Positions 11,640 through 22,693 are shown, counted from the stretch's first letter. The stretch: DNA of 64,000 bases from Micrasema longulum (GCA_022494885.1 JAGVSM010000992.1:120021-184020), one strand, 5' to 3'. Notes: a model not told the origin generated them from the letters alone. Numbers and translations are program-made.

Positions 11640-11770
11640 AATTGAACATCATGTCATTTCCTCGTAAGGGTAGGCAGATAAGATCACACCATCTGTCACA
11701 TCATTGTTTAGACACAGATGTCACTTCCTCTACATTCATACATCTTCTCGTCCACGATTACTCGGACATG
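11640..11770 (-). pseudogene. RTE-like retrotransposon 3' coding end, relic
   Basis: TCCTCGTAAGGGTAGGCAGA and CTCTACATTCATACATCTTC match the 3' end of the better preserved minus-strand relic at 62.0-62.3 kb. There the reverse complement encodes GRPRKTWHDQIQQILEDG and continues through this block. Here only the last part remains. Confidence 0.55.
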
Positions 11771-13330
11771 TCAATGAAATTTTTTGCAGATATAATACAC
11801 AAATACGTCTTTCAAACACAATAATTAACATCTTAGCATTAAAGTGATAAAATGTAAGTGCAGACTTGAGGCACGTGAAAATTTCATAACGTTTCTAAAT
11901 ATTTTCCTTCATAATAGATTTATGAGATGCAATCGAATGAAATCCGCTCGGAATAAATTATTGACCATTTGTAAAGTATTTCGCAATTTATTTATTGTAA
12001 TAGCATGGTTCGAAGTTCTTACCTTTGCCTTCAATTAAAGATAATTTTGTAATGATGAATAATATTTTTTTATAGGAAAACATGAACCTTTTTTCTCAGC
12101 ATTAAAACAATAAAATGATTAATTGGCTCTAATCATAAGATAGGAGTAGTGAATCAATAAAAATGCGAGAAAAAAATCTGTCTTTTCTGTATAAATGATT
12201 CTTTGTGTTACATTAAAGTGATATGATTGATTCACCATATTTACCTACTAATGTTTTGAACACTTACCATGTCCAGGTCAATTACTTAAAATCACAATTC
12301 TGTTAAAAGCGGTGTCATTATTTCAAATATTTTTTTAACTAATTGCGTAGATCTTACACTGATTCTAGCAAAAGGATTTGAACTACAAACAAGTTTTTTT
12401 GCCAGAATATATTCTCATACAAGAGATAAAAATGACACCAGTAAAAGCATTAAATTTTTATAATAAAAAACCTTGTTATTCCAAGGGGTTGAAATATATA
12501 AAATGGTGGTAGGCCATCTAGTTGGAAAAAACGAAAATAGTTTATTCATTAAAAATTGAAACGCCTTAAAATAAGTACTGTTATAAAAATAACGCACAGC
12601 CTCACTTGCTGTTTTTAAAAACGTACAAAGCCTTGTTCTAATTATTAATAAAAGCATAGGTATTTTATAATATTAATGCAAATCATAGCCTTTTTTTCTC
12701 GTAAATATTGCGTGCTATTTACTGTTTATTAACCTCATTTAAATCTTATTATGAAAAAACTTGCTCACATCAACACGTTGTTATAATGGACGTACAATTT
12801 GACAAGAAGTTGTTTTATTCTACATTGTAAGTTGGTCAAGGTACAATATCAAATGTAAACGCAAACTTTTACTGATTTTATGGTGATCAGGTATAACATA
12901 CTATCTCCCCTAACAGATGACGAACGAATGACGATAACTTTTATATCATACGAATGTATGTATAATATGTGTTACGAGTTATTTTTTTCAGTTATTATTC
13001 TTACCAAGGGCCAAAAAGTTAAATATTTGTGGAGTGTTTGTCAAAACTGGCTGTTTTGTTTTGTTTTTTTCATTGAACTCATTCAGTTCACTTTGCCGAG
13101 ATCCCTCAATAAGGTATGTTCACGTTTAAAAAAAAAAAAATTTAAGATAAGCAAAACATTACGATGGTAAAGGTATTATTAATTTGACGGAAAAAAATTC
13201 TGTGATGGTTTAATATACATAAATTGTTTATTATCTGAAAACAAGATATTTGCACCCTATGGGACAAACGGCACGTATAACTTTACTGCGCCACCTTTTA
13301 CGCAATGTTTGTTGAAGCGCACCCGGCAAG
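11771..13330. other. No recognisable gene
   Basis: AT-rich sequence. The open frames at 11844-12038, 12415-12657 and 12880-13170 show no domain, motif or splice-site context that would support coding. Confidence 0.4.
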
Positions 13331-13865
13331 CATGACGTGTGACGTCAAAGTTACGTGACGCCAACCCCAAACCGTTTTGTATGTGCTCGTTTTTGAACCC
13401 TAACATTATGAATGAAAATTTGTATTTTTCGGATTCAAATTCTACAAATCCGGTATATTTATATTATGTTCCGGTATATTATATTTTCAACGTTACTTCT
13501 GATTTGTGGAAATACCCTTTAACTTTAATATATATGTATATATTTTAACATAACTTTTTTTTTCATACAACTGAACCTAATTCATTTGAACAAAGGTGTT
13601 TGCGATCATTTGATATTTATCTTAATCCTTGGAGTATTGTCTTTTTACTTGGATCACTCTGCCAATGTTCAAAATTTCAATTCGTTTCCTATATTTCATA
13701 TATCATCATAATTAATTGCGTTTATTTTTTAATTTATTTTATTAGGTAAACAAACAGTATGTACAGAATAATTATCAATTTCTTTGTGTATTAGCGTAGG
13801 ACACACATGCACGCACTAAAAAAATTGTTTAAACTTAAGACAATTTAAATTATGTTAAATATAAC

Positions 13866-14244
13866 ATTTATTATATAAATAAAAGACGAGTGATACTTTA
13901 ATCCACAAATTTGGAATATCCAGTGACCGATTTCATCGCTTTCGCGACATCTTCGAGACTGGTATCTTTATTAAGGAGTTCAATGTATTTATATAAAACA
14001 GAGGTTAGGATAGATAATTCAAAGTTATATGAAAGTAAATTCAATAAAGTTATTCTTATCTTAAGGATCATTATCAATTTTTTTTCCTTAAAAAATAATA
14101 TACTTAAACTCATTAAAATAGCATTATATCAACTCATTAGTTATCCTACCAGTCTCAAAGATGTCGCGAAAGCGATGAAACCGGTCACTGGATATTTAAA
14201 ATTTGTGGATTAAAGTATCACTCGTCTTTATTTATATAATAAAT
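13866..14244. mobile_element. Foldback element with arms of about 100 bp
   Basis: The left arm (about 13866-13975) and the right arm (about 14138-14244) are reverse complements with few differences. Both contain AGACGAGTGATACTTTAATC at the outside and ATGTCGCGAAAGCGATGAAA on the inside strand. The spacer of about 160 bp is AT-rich. Each arm holds a TCGC-GAAA-GCGA hairpin followed by TGAAAYCGGTCACTGG. The open frames spanning it (71 codons minus, 100 codons plus) start and end in the arms and are a by-product of the palindrome. Confidence 0.65.
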
Positions 14245-14985
14245 TACAATGAACTTCCATCAAGAATTTTCACTTTAATGTTTTAAATATAACAAATGTA
14301 AAATATAAGAAATGAAAAATATGTATATAAAAACAAAATTAAATGAATATCTGCTTGTCTCAATATTTCTATAACTTTTTACTTAAATTATAAATAAAAT
14401 ATTATTATTAAATAGCGTTATATATACATAAATTATGGTAACAAATTGTACCTACATAATGCACGTAGAAATAAAAAAATTGATAAACTGTAATAAATAT
14501 ATTTATTGAACATTAATAACCCATTACATTTGTAGTGAGTATTCGTATGTATGTCGTGAAAATGTTAAAGCCATTTTGTTCGAATTGTTTAAAGAAACTT
14601 ATAATAAGCATTGACTTAACTTTTAAAAACAAAGGAAAACATTGTGAATTCTTAACAGTGCCTGACAGCTAACCTAGTTTTCTCTCAATGGTAATTCAAT
14701 GTTTTGTATGAAACATATTATTTGTTTAGTTCTTGCCTTTTATTTTTGCGGAACAATTAGTATCATTTTTTTGTATTTCACAAATATTTTTTGTTGTTGT
14801 TGATAAATCTTATTATTTATGAATGTGATTTTTTATTTTTTGTGTCAATGAAAAGGCTGGCCGTATTATGATATGAACCTGGCGCTATTGCTAAAGGAAA
14901 AAATAATACTTTAATGCACAAACTTGTTCCATTTTATTTAGTCTAGTCTAATTTACCTATTACTTTCCGCTGTTTAATGAATTCA
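14245..14985. other. No recognisable gene
   Basis: Very AT-rich sequence with no motif or shared repeat recognised. Confidence 0.4.
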
Positions 14986-14988
14986 GTG

Positions 14989-15383
14989 GATTTTTAAAAT
15001 TATTTTATAGACTTTTAAACTAAGCTTAAAAATATTTTTTAAATTTTTAAATATAGTTTTATCAGCGCAATGACTTTTTAAAGTTTTGTTTTTCTGAAAT
15101 AACTCCGCGTGTGACGTCAGAGGTTGTCTCTCGGTGATTCCCTGTCAGATCTGCCGATTGGTCCGTTTACAGTAAGCGAACCGGATATCTTTTACAGCTC
15201 TCTTATCATCGGTTGAATCATATGAACCAGTGACGTCGTTCAAAGTAGTTCGTTTTTATCAAAATATTTTTTATTATTTTTTTCGTACATATTGAAAAAA
15301 CTTTTCAGTACAATTTAATGCTCTAATTTTTACCGTGCGCAAGAAAACATTTATTGTATCCAATTTCCAGTAGGGCTGAAGTT
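14989..15383 (+). mobile_element. MITE family P, copy 1
   Basis: This aligns in order with 48478-48845 and 56505-56857: TTCAGTGG, CAGCGC..TGA, GTGACGTCA, GATTGGTC, ACCGGAT, TTATCATCGGTTGA and TAAGAAAACATTTTTAT-type blocks. It contains TGACGTCA at 15112-15119. No open frame. It abuts the family M copies that follow. Confidence 0.65.
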
Positions 15384-15389
15384 CCTCAC

Positions 15390-15835
15390 CTAAGGAACAC
15401 GATTACAATACAATGGGAAGTTGAAAGTTATCTTCAACGCTTATTTAGTAAAATTGAAGTTTCTGTTAAAAAAAGGGTAGATTTGTATAAAAGTATTTTT
15501 GTCGATAACCTGTAATTGAACGTTTTTAAAAAATATTAATATTTTATTTTTTTAACAGAAAGTTCGATTTTACTTCATAGATAATTTTGAATATCACTTC
15601 ACATTTTTGTATGGGCACAGAGCTCCAATTACCGTGAAAAGTTTATAAAGTTATCTTTATTTTCTATTAAGTAAAATATAATTTTCTGTGGGAATATATG
15701 TATTTAATTTGTGTATGTTTAATTACAGGTTACCGGTAAAATAAACAAATTTTTATACAAGTATACCAACACATCTCCGTACAAAAAGTTTTAGTTTATT
15801 TTATAGACAGGTGAAGATAATTATTTTATTTAATT
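15390..15835. mobile_element. Two adjoining degraded family M MITEs
   Basis: Two head-to-tail segments (about 15400-15630 and 15630-15835) each show the family M signature: GGGAAGTTGAAAGTTATCTT or AAGTTATCTTTATTTTC at one side, a GTAACCTGTAATTGAAC-type middle (either strand) and TTTACTT-GATA at the other. The ends have lost the clean GGGCCC repeats. Confidence 0.5.
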
Positions 15836-16131
15836 TTTTATATACACCCAAAAGGAATTTTACGTGACAGGTTCAAAATAAAAATTCACGCGTTGATAAC
15901 AAAAAGTCAATATGTAGGTACTTACAAAAACAATTTTTATTTTTAAGTATAGAATGACATTATGATTTATAGACATACTAAAATAATGATAAAATAATAC
16001 ATTAAAGTTGGTAGGTACATAATTATATACGTTTAAAAAATTAAAATAGTTTTATGAAAAAAAATCTCCATACTCGTTTCCGAGTCGGGGTAGTCTGATG
16101 ATTGGAGAATTTACAAAATAATGTTGTCTAC

Positions 16132-16388
16132 CAGGGCCTGAATTACAAAGGGAAGTTAACATTTATCTTCAATTTTATCTGAAAAGTAAAATTCAGTTTT
16201 CTGTATAAAAAGCAGAATATGCATACAATTTTTTTTTAAATTTTTCTAACCGTGTTCAATTATAGGTTACCGACGAAGATACTTTAAATGTTCATGCAAA
16301 TATACTCATGTTCGTACACACATATAGGTTTTTCTTTATAGACAGTCGAAGATAACTCTGTTAACTTCCCATTGTAATCTGGGCCCAG
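16132..16388 (-). mobile_element. MITE family M, copy 2
   Basis: It begins CAGGGCCTGAATTACAAAGG and ends with the complement of TGGGCCCAGATTACAATGGG. Relative to copies 1 and 3 the interior is reversed (AATTATAGGTTACCGACGAA versus its complement). There is no coding sequence. A further half-copy ends at about 16742 (CATTGTAATCAGGGCC). Confidence 0.7.
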
Positions 16389-16937
16389 ACGCCACAAGAA
16401 AGGTAGACTGCAATCTTGTAGATCTATTTGGTACTTTGATACTTGTCTCGTCAAATCAGGAACGTCTAGTGTGCCTTTCGCCAGTTTATAAAAATTAATT
16501 ATATCATTAAGAATTATTCGCTTGGAATCGCTTAAAAGGGTTAATCTCTTCAGCTGGGAAACTAAGTTTAAAGTTGATGAATCTGAGTTCTGAATTGCAA
16601 AAAGGTGCCCATATTGTTGAATTATATTCTAAGTTACTCCTAACTAAGGCAGTGAACAGTGTATCAAGGGAGCGGACCGAATTAAAATCTTCTTATTAAA
16701 TTGAATCGTATTCTATTACCTCTCCATTGTAATCAGGGCCAGTTTCTTACTTGATTATTTGAGAAGAACAAAATATAACGTTTCTAGCAATGATCCTTCC
16801 AACAGTGGATCATTATTATAAAATTAAATATATTTTTTCAAATTTGGCATTATAAAATTATCTCAATAATGTAAGCAAATGGTATTTTATTATCATTGAA
16901 ATATTTTTTACCTTAGGAGGCAAAATAAGCAGTTTAG

Positions 16938-17218
16938 AATGGAGTCCTGGTGCCGACCCTTCTGAGCGAAGATAGAATCGAAAAACAAGGGTGAAAGTAA
17001 GCAATAATGTCGAAATGCGATTTCACAGGCAAATAGGTCGTAAAACTATGTATGACGGAATTCGTGAATTAAGGTTGAAACAAGCATATCGACAGTATCA
17101 AGGAAGTAGTGTTGCGTTAATTTGGACATGTAGAGCGAGTGGACAGCAAAAGAACGGCTAAAAGGATTTACGATGCGAATGGTGATGGATGCAGAAAACG
17201 AGACTTAATGGCATGATC
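16938..17218 (+). pseudogene. RTE-like reverse-transcriptase C-terminal relic
   Basis: Across shifting frames the segment encodes, in order, a GVLVPTL-like stretch, NNVEMRFHRQIG-like residues, a RCGLKQ-like stretch and ASGQQKNG/KRIYDANGDG. This order matches the well-known C-terminal region of insect RTE-type elements (..VLVPTLMYGSE.., ..EMR.LR.., ..G.VER.D..R..K.IY.AN..). At least two frameshifts separate the pieces. No polymerase catalytic motifs remain. Confidence 0.55.
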
Positions 17219-18526
17219 AAAAAAACGATTTTCAAAGTCTACGTTTTTAAAAATAGGAATATCAAGGAAGTCAAATTGTAAGTTATTTATGTTCAACTCA
17301 TATAATTATGCACTGGCAACATTATCTGCCAACACCTGTACACAAGGAGATGCAATTAGCATCAGAAATCAATACAACGCCTGTATTAAAAGTCCAATCC
17401 GGTTATAAATATTTGTCTACGAATATACATTTTATATTTTTACCAGCGGCGGAATTTCCGATGGACAATAGTAAAACGTATCATTTTTTTAATTATGATG
17501 AATAAATTTACTTTCACCATCTCTGTCCTTCAAATTACAACAAAAACCAATTGATTGAAGTATATAAGTAAAAAATACATTCCAGAATACAAAACTATTG
17601 AGTATGAAGTTCAAAATTATATTTACGATTCTTTTTTTATATGGAGCTCTGTGGCGAAACATTTATTAAAATAAAATACTAAGAACACCATTGTAAGACG
17701 TCATTCCTCATTATTGCATACATTTTTTTTACGTAATGGAGAAACATTAATGATTATCAATTTATTATAAAATTGTGAGGTGTATTTTTTTCTAAAAAAA
17801 AATTTATTCAAAAAAAGTCATTCTCGAGTTTAACTTCTGTGTGCGCTATCAAGTTTTTTTATTTAATTCATGATAAAATTAAACTGACAAAAAAGTTATC
17901 GACCAACCTATGTAGAAGATTCTACAAGCAACATTTTTGTGTTATTTGCAATAAAATAAGATTTGGTAAATTAAGCCATTCTTTATCGTTAAATGATCGC
18001 TTTATTTTATGCCAAATTTTTCGTTTCCTAGGGTAAATTTTATTTATAAACATTATACATACATTGGTTGATTACAGAGACACAGTTTATAGTGATACAA
18101 CCAGGCATGAGTCAGTCGCCTGTAAAAATAATAATGTGATAATTATTTTAAAAATATTTTAATTAGATTTCGATCCAACTAATCAATACTGTTTGCCTGA
18201 TAGAAGGCCAACTTTTTAAACTGAAACGCTTTTTTTTCATATGTCCAAAGCATTTTCACACCTTGGGTTAAATTATATCATTTCTTAGAATTTTCAGCTT
18301 ATTTAAACTAGATTGATTTTTTAATGATTTCTTTGAGAATTTTAATATTTATAATTTCATTTGATGTTGTAGTTTTTAATATCAATTGAAAATAATCTTG
18401 TTAACAAGAAGGTCAGTGGCTTACCACCCGAAGCACAAGCCTAATCATTATGCTATCTTAATATAAATCAAATTAAGATATCGTTGCAACTACTGATCTA
18501 ATTGCTGTGCACTAAACACCAATAGG
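17219..18526. other. No recognisable gene
   Basis: AT-rich sequence. The frames at 17308-17505 and 17839-18036 have no recognisable motif. Confidence 0.4.
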
Positions 18527-18620
18527 GCCACAATCACAAACGCTATCTTCATCAGTTACACACCGAGACGTTATATTGAACTATCTCCACCTTCCTCGGT
18601 ATGGCGAATTTTGATTTACC
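18527..18620 (+). repeat. Partial copy of a family M variant
   Basis: GGGCCACAATCACAAACGCT followed by ATCTTCATC and GAGACGTTATA matches the left end of the element at 28706 (GGGCCGCGGTTGTAAACGCT, ATCTTCATC, GAGACGGTATA). Only the left end is recognisable. Confidence 0.45.
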
Positions 18621-19289
18621 GACATGTCGATACGCGTTTTCATTACGTCATTTCTGATGTCATATGATCGAAATCAACTAATAAGTGACGCTGAAACTAT
18701 ACTCCGCGTTCACTGCTTTAATTGACATTGAAGTATTCCTATCCTGTATTTTAAATAGGCTTCTGTGATAAAAAATGTTGAATTCCAAACGATTAAAAAT
18801 TCAAATAAATCGCAATGAAAGCAAAAAATGCTAGCTTGAACATGATTTATACACGACATTTAACAGTTCCTAAGACGGCATTGTTAACTTTCTGTCCATC
18901 TCCATCTGCCTACGTATTAGGAAGCAGGCTCTATCGATATATCAATACGTGCTCTGAGGAAGATAGGAAAAAATATAATAAATATATTTATTTTTCGTAA
19001 TGGCAATATTTTTACCAAATCATAAATTCACGTGGTCTTACGCATGCGCTGTAATTACGCGGAGCTTTCAAACTTCACCGCTAGTAGCTTTGTACTAATT
19101 GTGAAAAATTTTAGCTACCTCAATGACATTTTAAAATTTACTAATTTCTCCTTCGCATTTCAAACAGGCTTTTTAGAAAAAAAGTGGCCATCTCAGAACG
19201 ACTTAAAATTAAAATGACTCCTAATTAAAGCAAAAACTGCTTGGTGGAACAGCATTTTGGTCACTTTTAATGAGAAGATAATACATGTG

Positions 19290-19585
19290 TACCATGGGGT
19301 ACTAGACCTCTTGGTACATACCGATGTACCTATCTCAAAACTTAAAGATAAAAGGGTCGGTAGAGTATCTTCGTAATTGGTCGGGAAAATTTATATTCAA
19401 CTATGACGTCATAGTGAAGGTATGTCATTTTAGTGCGTAGATATGTGTACCGATACGTACGCCTCCCCTTGGTACGTATCGATATACCTCCCCAAAAATT
19501 GAAGCTAGAGACCCGGTAGTTTTTCTTCGCAATCGCTCGGAAGAATTTACCTTCCACTATATCGTCATGGTGAAGATATAAACTC
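19290..19585. repeat. Diverged tandem duplication, unit about 150 bp
   Basis: Blocks recur in order: CTTGGTACATACCGATGTAC/CTTGGTACGTATCGATATAC, GTCGGTAGAGTATCTTCG/CCCGGTAGTTTTTCTTCG, ATTCAACTATGACGTCATAG/TTCCACTATATCGTCATGG and TGAAGGTAT/TGAAGATAT. The minus-strand 99-codon open frame shows the duplication at protein level (LHHDDIVEGKFFRAIAKK and LHYDVIVEYKFSRPITK), but there is no other sign that it is coding. Confidence 0.55.
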
Positions 19586-19907
19586 CTTAAATTCCGATCG
19601 TAATCGCGGCCATGATCCAATTGCTGAACCCATAACACCATAGGGTACGTTCGAGTGAAAGTACCAAGTAAATTATTAATGCAACAATCATTATAATTAT
19701 TTTATACCATACAGAATAAGTCTAAATAAAGCAGTAAATTCAGAAAGCATTTTTTGCGTTGTATTAAATACTAGCATTTACCCACGGATCCGCTCACGTG
19801 GTAATAGGGAGAAATTATTTAGGGAGTTAATTAGTTGTGTCATTTATCAATAAGAATTTTCTCGATGGAATTATATATTTTATCGTGATTGAAAGAAGCG
19901 CTGTAAA

Positions 19908-20076
19908 AAGAAACCCATCACAAAGCATGAAATTTCACAAAAATGGGCCGGGCACAGGGTAAATTCTATGTGTATTCGGCCGGTACTCAAAGTATTAACA
20001 CCGGCCGAATAAACATAGAATTTACCCTGTGCCCCGCCTATTTTTGTGAAATTTCATGCTTTGTGAAGGGTTTCTT
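19908..20076. mobile_element. Foldback element, about 169 bp
   Basis: Left arm AAGAAACCCATCACAAAGCA is matched at the far end by the complement of AAGAAACCCTTCACAAAGCA. Pairing continues inward through GGGTAAATTCTATGT and CGGCCGGT to a loop of about 17 bp (19985-20001). Arms are about 75 bp with few mismatches. No coding content. Confidence 0.65.
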
Positions 20077-20250
20077 AAAAGTGTCATAATTATTAAAATA
20101 CTTAGTTAAATTAATTGAAACTTCTCATATTTATTTGAAATAATTAAATTAGTCATTGTTTGATAGTTTTGCCAACATTAGCCTTTATGGAGAGCCACAT
20201 TGCGCATTGCAATTTTCGCACATATACAGGGCCTCACTCCTTTTTTTGTG

Positions 20251-20406
20251 CTTTGTATCCCAGAGCCGTGTAAACACGTGATTATAAAAACAATGCGTGG
20301 TATACCGGTCGCGTGTTTTCACGTGGTTTACCAGCAGCAAAACACGGGACAGGGACACAACGCATGGTTATATAATCACGCGTTTACACGGCTCCGGGAT
20401 ACAAAG
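20251..20406. mobile_element. Foldback element, about 156 bp
   Basis: The left end CTTTGTATCCCAGAGCCGTG and the right end (complement CTTTGTATCCCGGAGCCGTG) pair, continuing through TAAACRCGTGATTATA and GTGTTTT. Inner parts pair less well. The 70-codon open frame across it is a by-product of the palindrome. Confidence 0.6.
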
Positions 20407-20788
20407 TGTTAATTACATTTTTACGGCGTCACGTCTTTTTTTACTAAAATATCCATAATTTTTACTCAGTCTGATCAGATATAAGTCTAAAAAAGTAATC
20501 ATAGGTAGCCTTATATTTCACATGTCAGTCTTGATTGCATTACTTCGCTACTAAGAAAATCAAGCACAGACTATAAATGGAACATTTTCTTCGTCTTTAT
20601 TCCGCTCTCTCGAGATACGAGTATCTGGGTAAATGCAAATTACGCCGCATTGCGTCAGTATTGATGGCAGCGCTGTGTGAGACCAAATAAAAGTACACTT
20701 ACTTCTTATTGACACGCCATATCATACATCAATAACGTATTTGTACGTACACATACATACATGCTATGCAACAATAACGCGTAACGTA

Positions 20789-20965
20789 AGTGTGTAAAGT
20801 GGCCACTTAAACCAGCAACGGACAGGTCATAAGCCTTGTAAATCCCTAGACTTCCATATTCCCTCGTCAAAAATGTTTTCCTTCTGTTGCAACAAATTTT
20901 GCTTTTAGGAAGGAAATCCAGCCAGTCTGCAAACATTTGGACACACTCAAAACATTGTCGAATTA
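20789..20965 (+). mobile_element. Family R element, partial copy
   Basis: GTGTGTAAAGTGGCCACTTA, GACAGGTCATAAGCC, GACTTCCATATTCCC and, at the end, GACACACTCAAAACATTGTC match the family R order defined at 25970-26249, 39.3-39.8 kb and 60.5-60.9 kb. It stops just before the hAT terminus at 20980. Confidence 0.6.
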
Positions 20966-20978
20966 TTTATATCCTTTA

Positions 20979-21780
20979 AACCGGTGGTCCCCAACCTTTT
21001 TGTCGCCGCGGACCGGTCAACGTTTCATAATTTCAACGCGGCCCGCTGGAGGGGGAGGGGGGACACATTGAATGAATTAAAAAAAAAATTATAACAATAT
21101 ATTTGTACAATATATAATATAATAAAATTTACAACTGTGGTACATGAGTTATAGTGACAAATAATAGTAGAAAAAACACAAGGTTAGAGAAAAAAATAAA
21201 GTATTATTATGTTTCAGATAATTTTTAAATTTTCTTTTGGATTCATAGGTATTTTCAATATTTTTATGGTTCAACGGAAGGTTGAAAGTATTTTTTTTCC
21301 TTTTTCTTCCTGAAAAGAATTATGAGAATGCTCAGGGTTTAATACCGGGATTTTAATGTTATTTTGATATCTTGCAGATATATTAACTTGAAAGTTATTT
21401 ATCTATTTTATTTAAAAGTTTTGATGTTGAAGTTTTGTGTGTTTTGATTTAATGCTAAATAAATGAAAATCCTGAGCTTGCTTCATTGAAACGAGATGGT
21501 TCCATCTGGGAGTAATAGGAGATTGTGAAATCCGAAGTGTCTTGCTTATGTCCAGTTTATTTCTGTGTTTTGCTTTGGTTGCTGTCACTGCAGAAAACCC
21601 GGCTTCACATAGATAGGATGTCGGAAATGGCGATTGGGATTAATTTTCAGTCATTACAGCACTATGATAAATTTTTTAGGTATATTCGATTTTTTTAAAG
21701 TAATTTTGATTTTTAAGCAGGCCTTTGCGCGGCTTAGTACCATTTGGTCCACTGTCCGGTACTAATAGCCCGCCGCGCCG
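20979..21780 (-). mobile_element. hAT DNA transposon remnant, minus orientation
   Basis: GGTGGTCCCCAACCTTTTT at 20984-21002, followed by GCGGACCGG, is the typical terminus of one hAT group (CAGxGGTCCCCAACC...). The minus strand inside encodes a transposase C-terminus (21412-21643). At the other side, TAGTACCATTTGGTCCACTG, TCCGGTACTAATAGCCCGCC near 21738-21777 resembles the subterminal GC-rich block of the same group. The outer terminal repeat at that side is missing. The middle of the transposase is absent, so this is an internally deleted remnant. Confidence 0.6.
21412..21643 (-). pseudogene. hAT transposase C-terminal dimerisation region
   Basis: The minus strand reads SQSPFPTSYLCEAGF, then SAVTATKAKHRNKLD, then a leucine/arginine stretch and a stop at 21412-21414. 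The CEAGFSxxTxxKxKxRNxLD pattern is the conserved hAT C-terminal family dimerisation motif as found in ZBED5/GTF2IRD2-related transposases. About 75 codons remain open. The catalytic core is not present on this strand. Length and motif are read directly; the family name rests on motif recall. Confidence 0.7.
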
Positions 21781-21799
21781 GGCTATTTTGTCCGGTCCT

Positions 21800-22590
21800 C
21801 AAATATCTCAGCGAAGTAATTTAATAATGAAGAAGACACGGGCGCTTGCAGTGGCCCCACTCAAGACATTTGCTGAAGAAGAATTTATCAAAGAGTGTCT
21901 CCTTGTTGCAAGTAGAATCAGTCCTAGAAAGAAAAAGACTTCAAGAGAATATGTTTGTCGAGACGTTTTGTTGCCGACGATGACGAATAGAAATGATGGC
22001 CGATGATTTCAAAAAAAAAATAAAGGGGGGATTACTGGATTCAAAGCAGTTTCAATTGCTTATGATGACAGCACAGATGCCTCTGATACAGCACAATAGG
22101 GAAATATCACGTTTTTTTTACGTTTTTAAAATAACAAAGGTCTATGAAATATTATCCAATAAAAAAAAATGGCCAATTATTAGTAGCATAAGAAATACTT
22201 TTAAATTTGTAATTTTGAATTCCCGCAAAAACGGTTATTCCATTGCCCACGCCCCTAATACGTCGCGATTCATGTTTATTTGTTGAAATTTTTGTGGAAC
22301 AATTTCATGAATCTTGACGTCACAACAACCGAGACCAAACACGACGCGTTTTTCTACTAACATATTTTTATTTTATTTCTTTTTTACATTTGTGTATGAA
22401 AACATTTCTCTACAATATCCATATTGATTTTGAAAATACAATGAATTATTCTGAATCCATTCCATATGATTTTATCGGTAATCGTAGTATGTGATATTTC
22501 TCTATTAGCAATATTTATCAGAGGAGTAGACGTGGACTTGAATGGAACAACTACCGGTGAAGATATATTTGAAGCTGTCAACATAGTTTT
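21800..22590 (+). pseudogene. hAT transposase N-terminal/catalytic half, interrupted by a MITE
   Basis: In shifting plus-strand frames: EEEFIKECLLVASRI, PRKKK, a CLSRRFVAD-like stretch, MADDFKKKIKGG, then SIAYDDSTDASDTAQ up to 22095. The reading then resumes at about 22506 with LAIFIRGVDVDLNG and TTTGEDIFEAVN. This is the continuous order of ZBED-type hAT transposases (FIKECLL..., D-[DE]-S-T-D...DTAQLAIFIRGV...). The gap is the family D MITE at 22098-22503. Several frameshifts lie before the insertion. Orientation is opposite to the adjacent C-terminal relic, so these are two insertions or a rearranged copy. Confidence 0.7.
22098..22503 (-). mobile_element. MITE family D, copy 2, inserted in hAT transposase
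   Basis: The terminal inverted repeats are AGGGAAATATCAC (22098-22110) and the complement of AGAGAAATATCAC (22491-22503). The interior is the reverse complement of the copy at 46336-46750. Counting one AT of the flanking AT...AT restores CAA TTA GCA, giving Q-L-A exactly as the transposase family requires. No open frame of its own is called; the 66-codon minus frame at 22384-22584 crosses the element boundary. Contains TGACGTCA at 22315-22322. Confidence 0.75.
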
Positions 22591-22660
22591 ATTTAATTTA
22601 ATATGACTTTATTATGTTGAATAATTTGCTCCGACCCTTGACTTGGAGACTTGATAATTT

Positions 22661-22693
22661 GGCCCCAGACCTAGGAAAGGTTGCCGGTGCCTG
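22661..22693 (+). other. hAT terminal sequence (3' end of the plus-strand relic)
   Basis: GGAAAGGTTGCCGGTGCCTG ends at 22693. Its complement, CAGGCACCGGCAACC, resembles the CAGxGGTCxxCAACC start of hAT ends and lies 3' of the plus-strand transposase relic. Only one end is recognised. Confidence 0.4.

Noticed and set aside
13898..14213. Overlapping open frames of 71 and 100 codons on opposite strands
   Set aside because: Both are produced by the arms of the foldback element, which is why their ends read alike (DVAKAMK).
20200..20412. 70-codon open frame
   Set aside because: It spans a palindromic foldback; no domain or codon bias.
22384..22584. 66-codon minus-strand frame that looked protein-like
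   Set aside because: It starts in hAT sequence on the wrong strand and runs through the family D MITE boundary.
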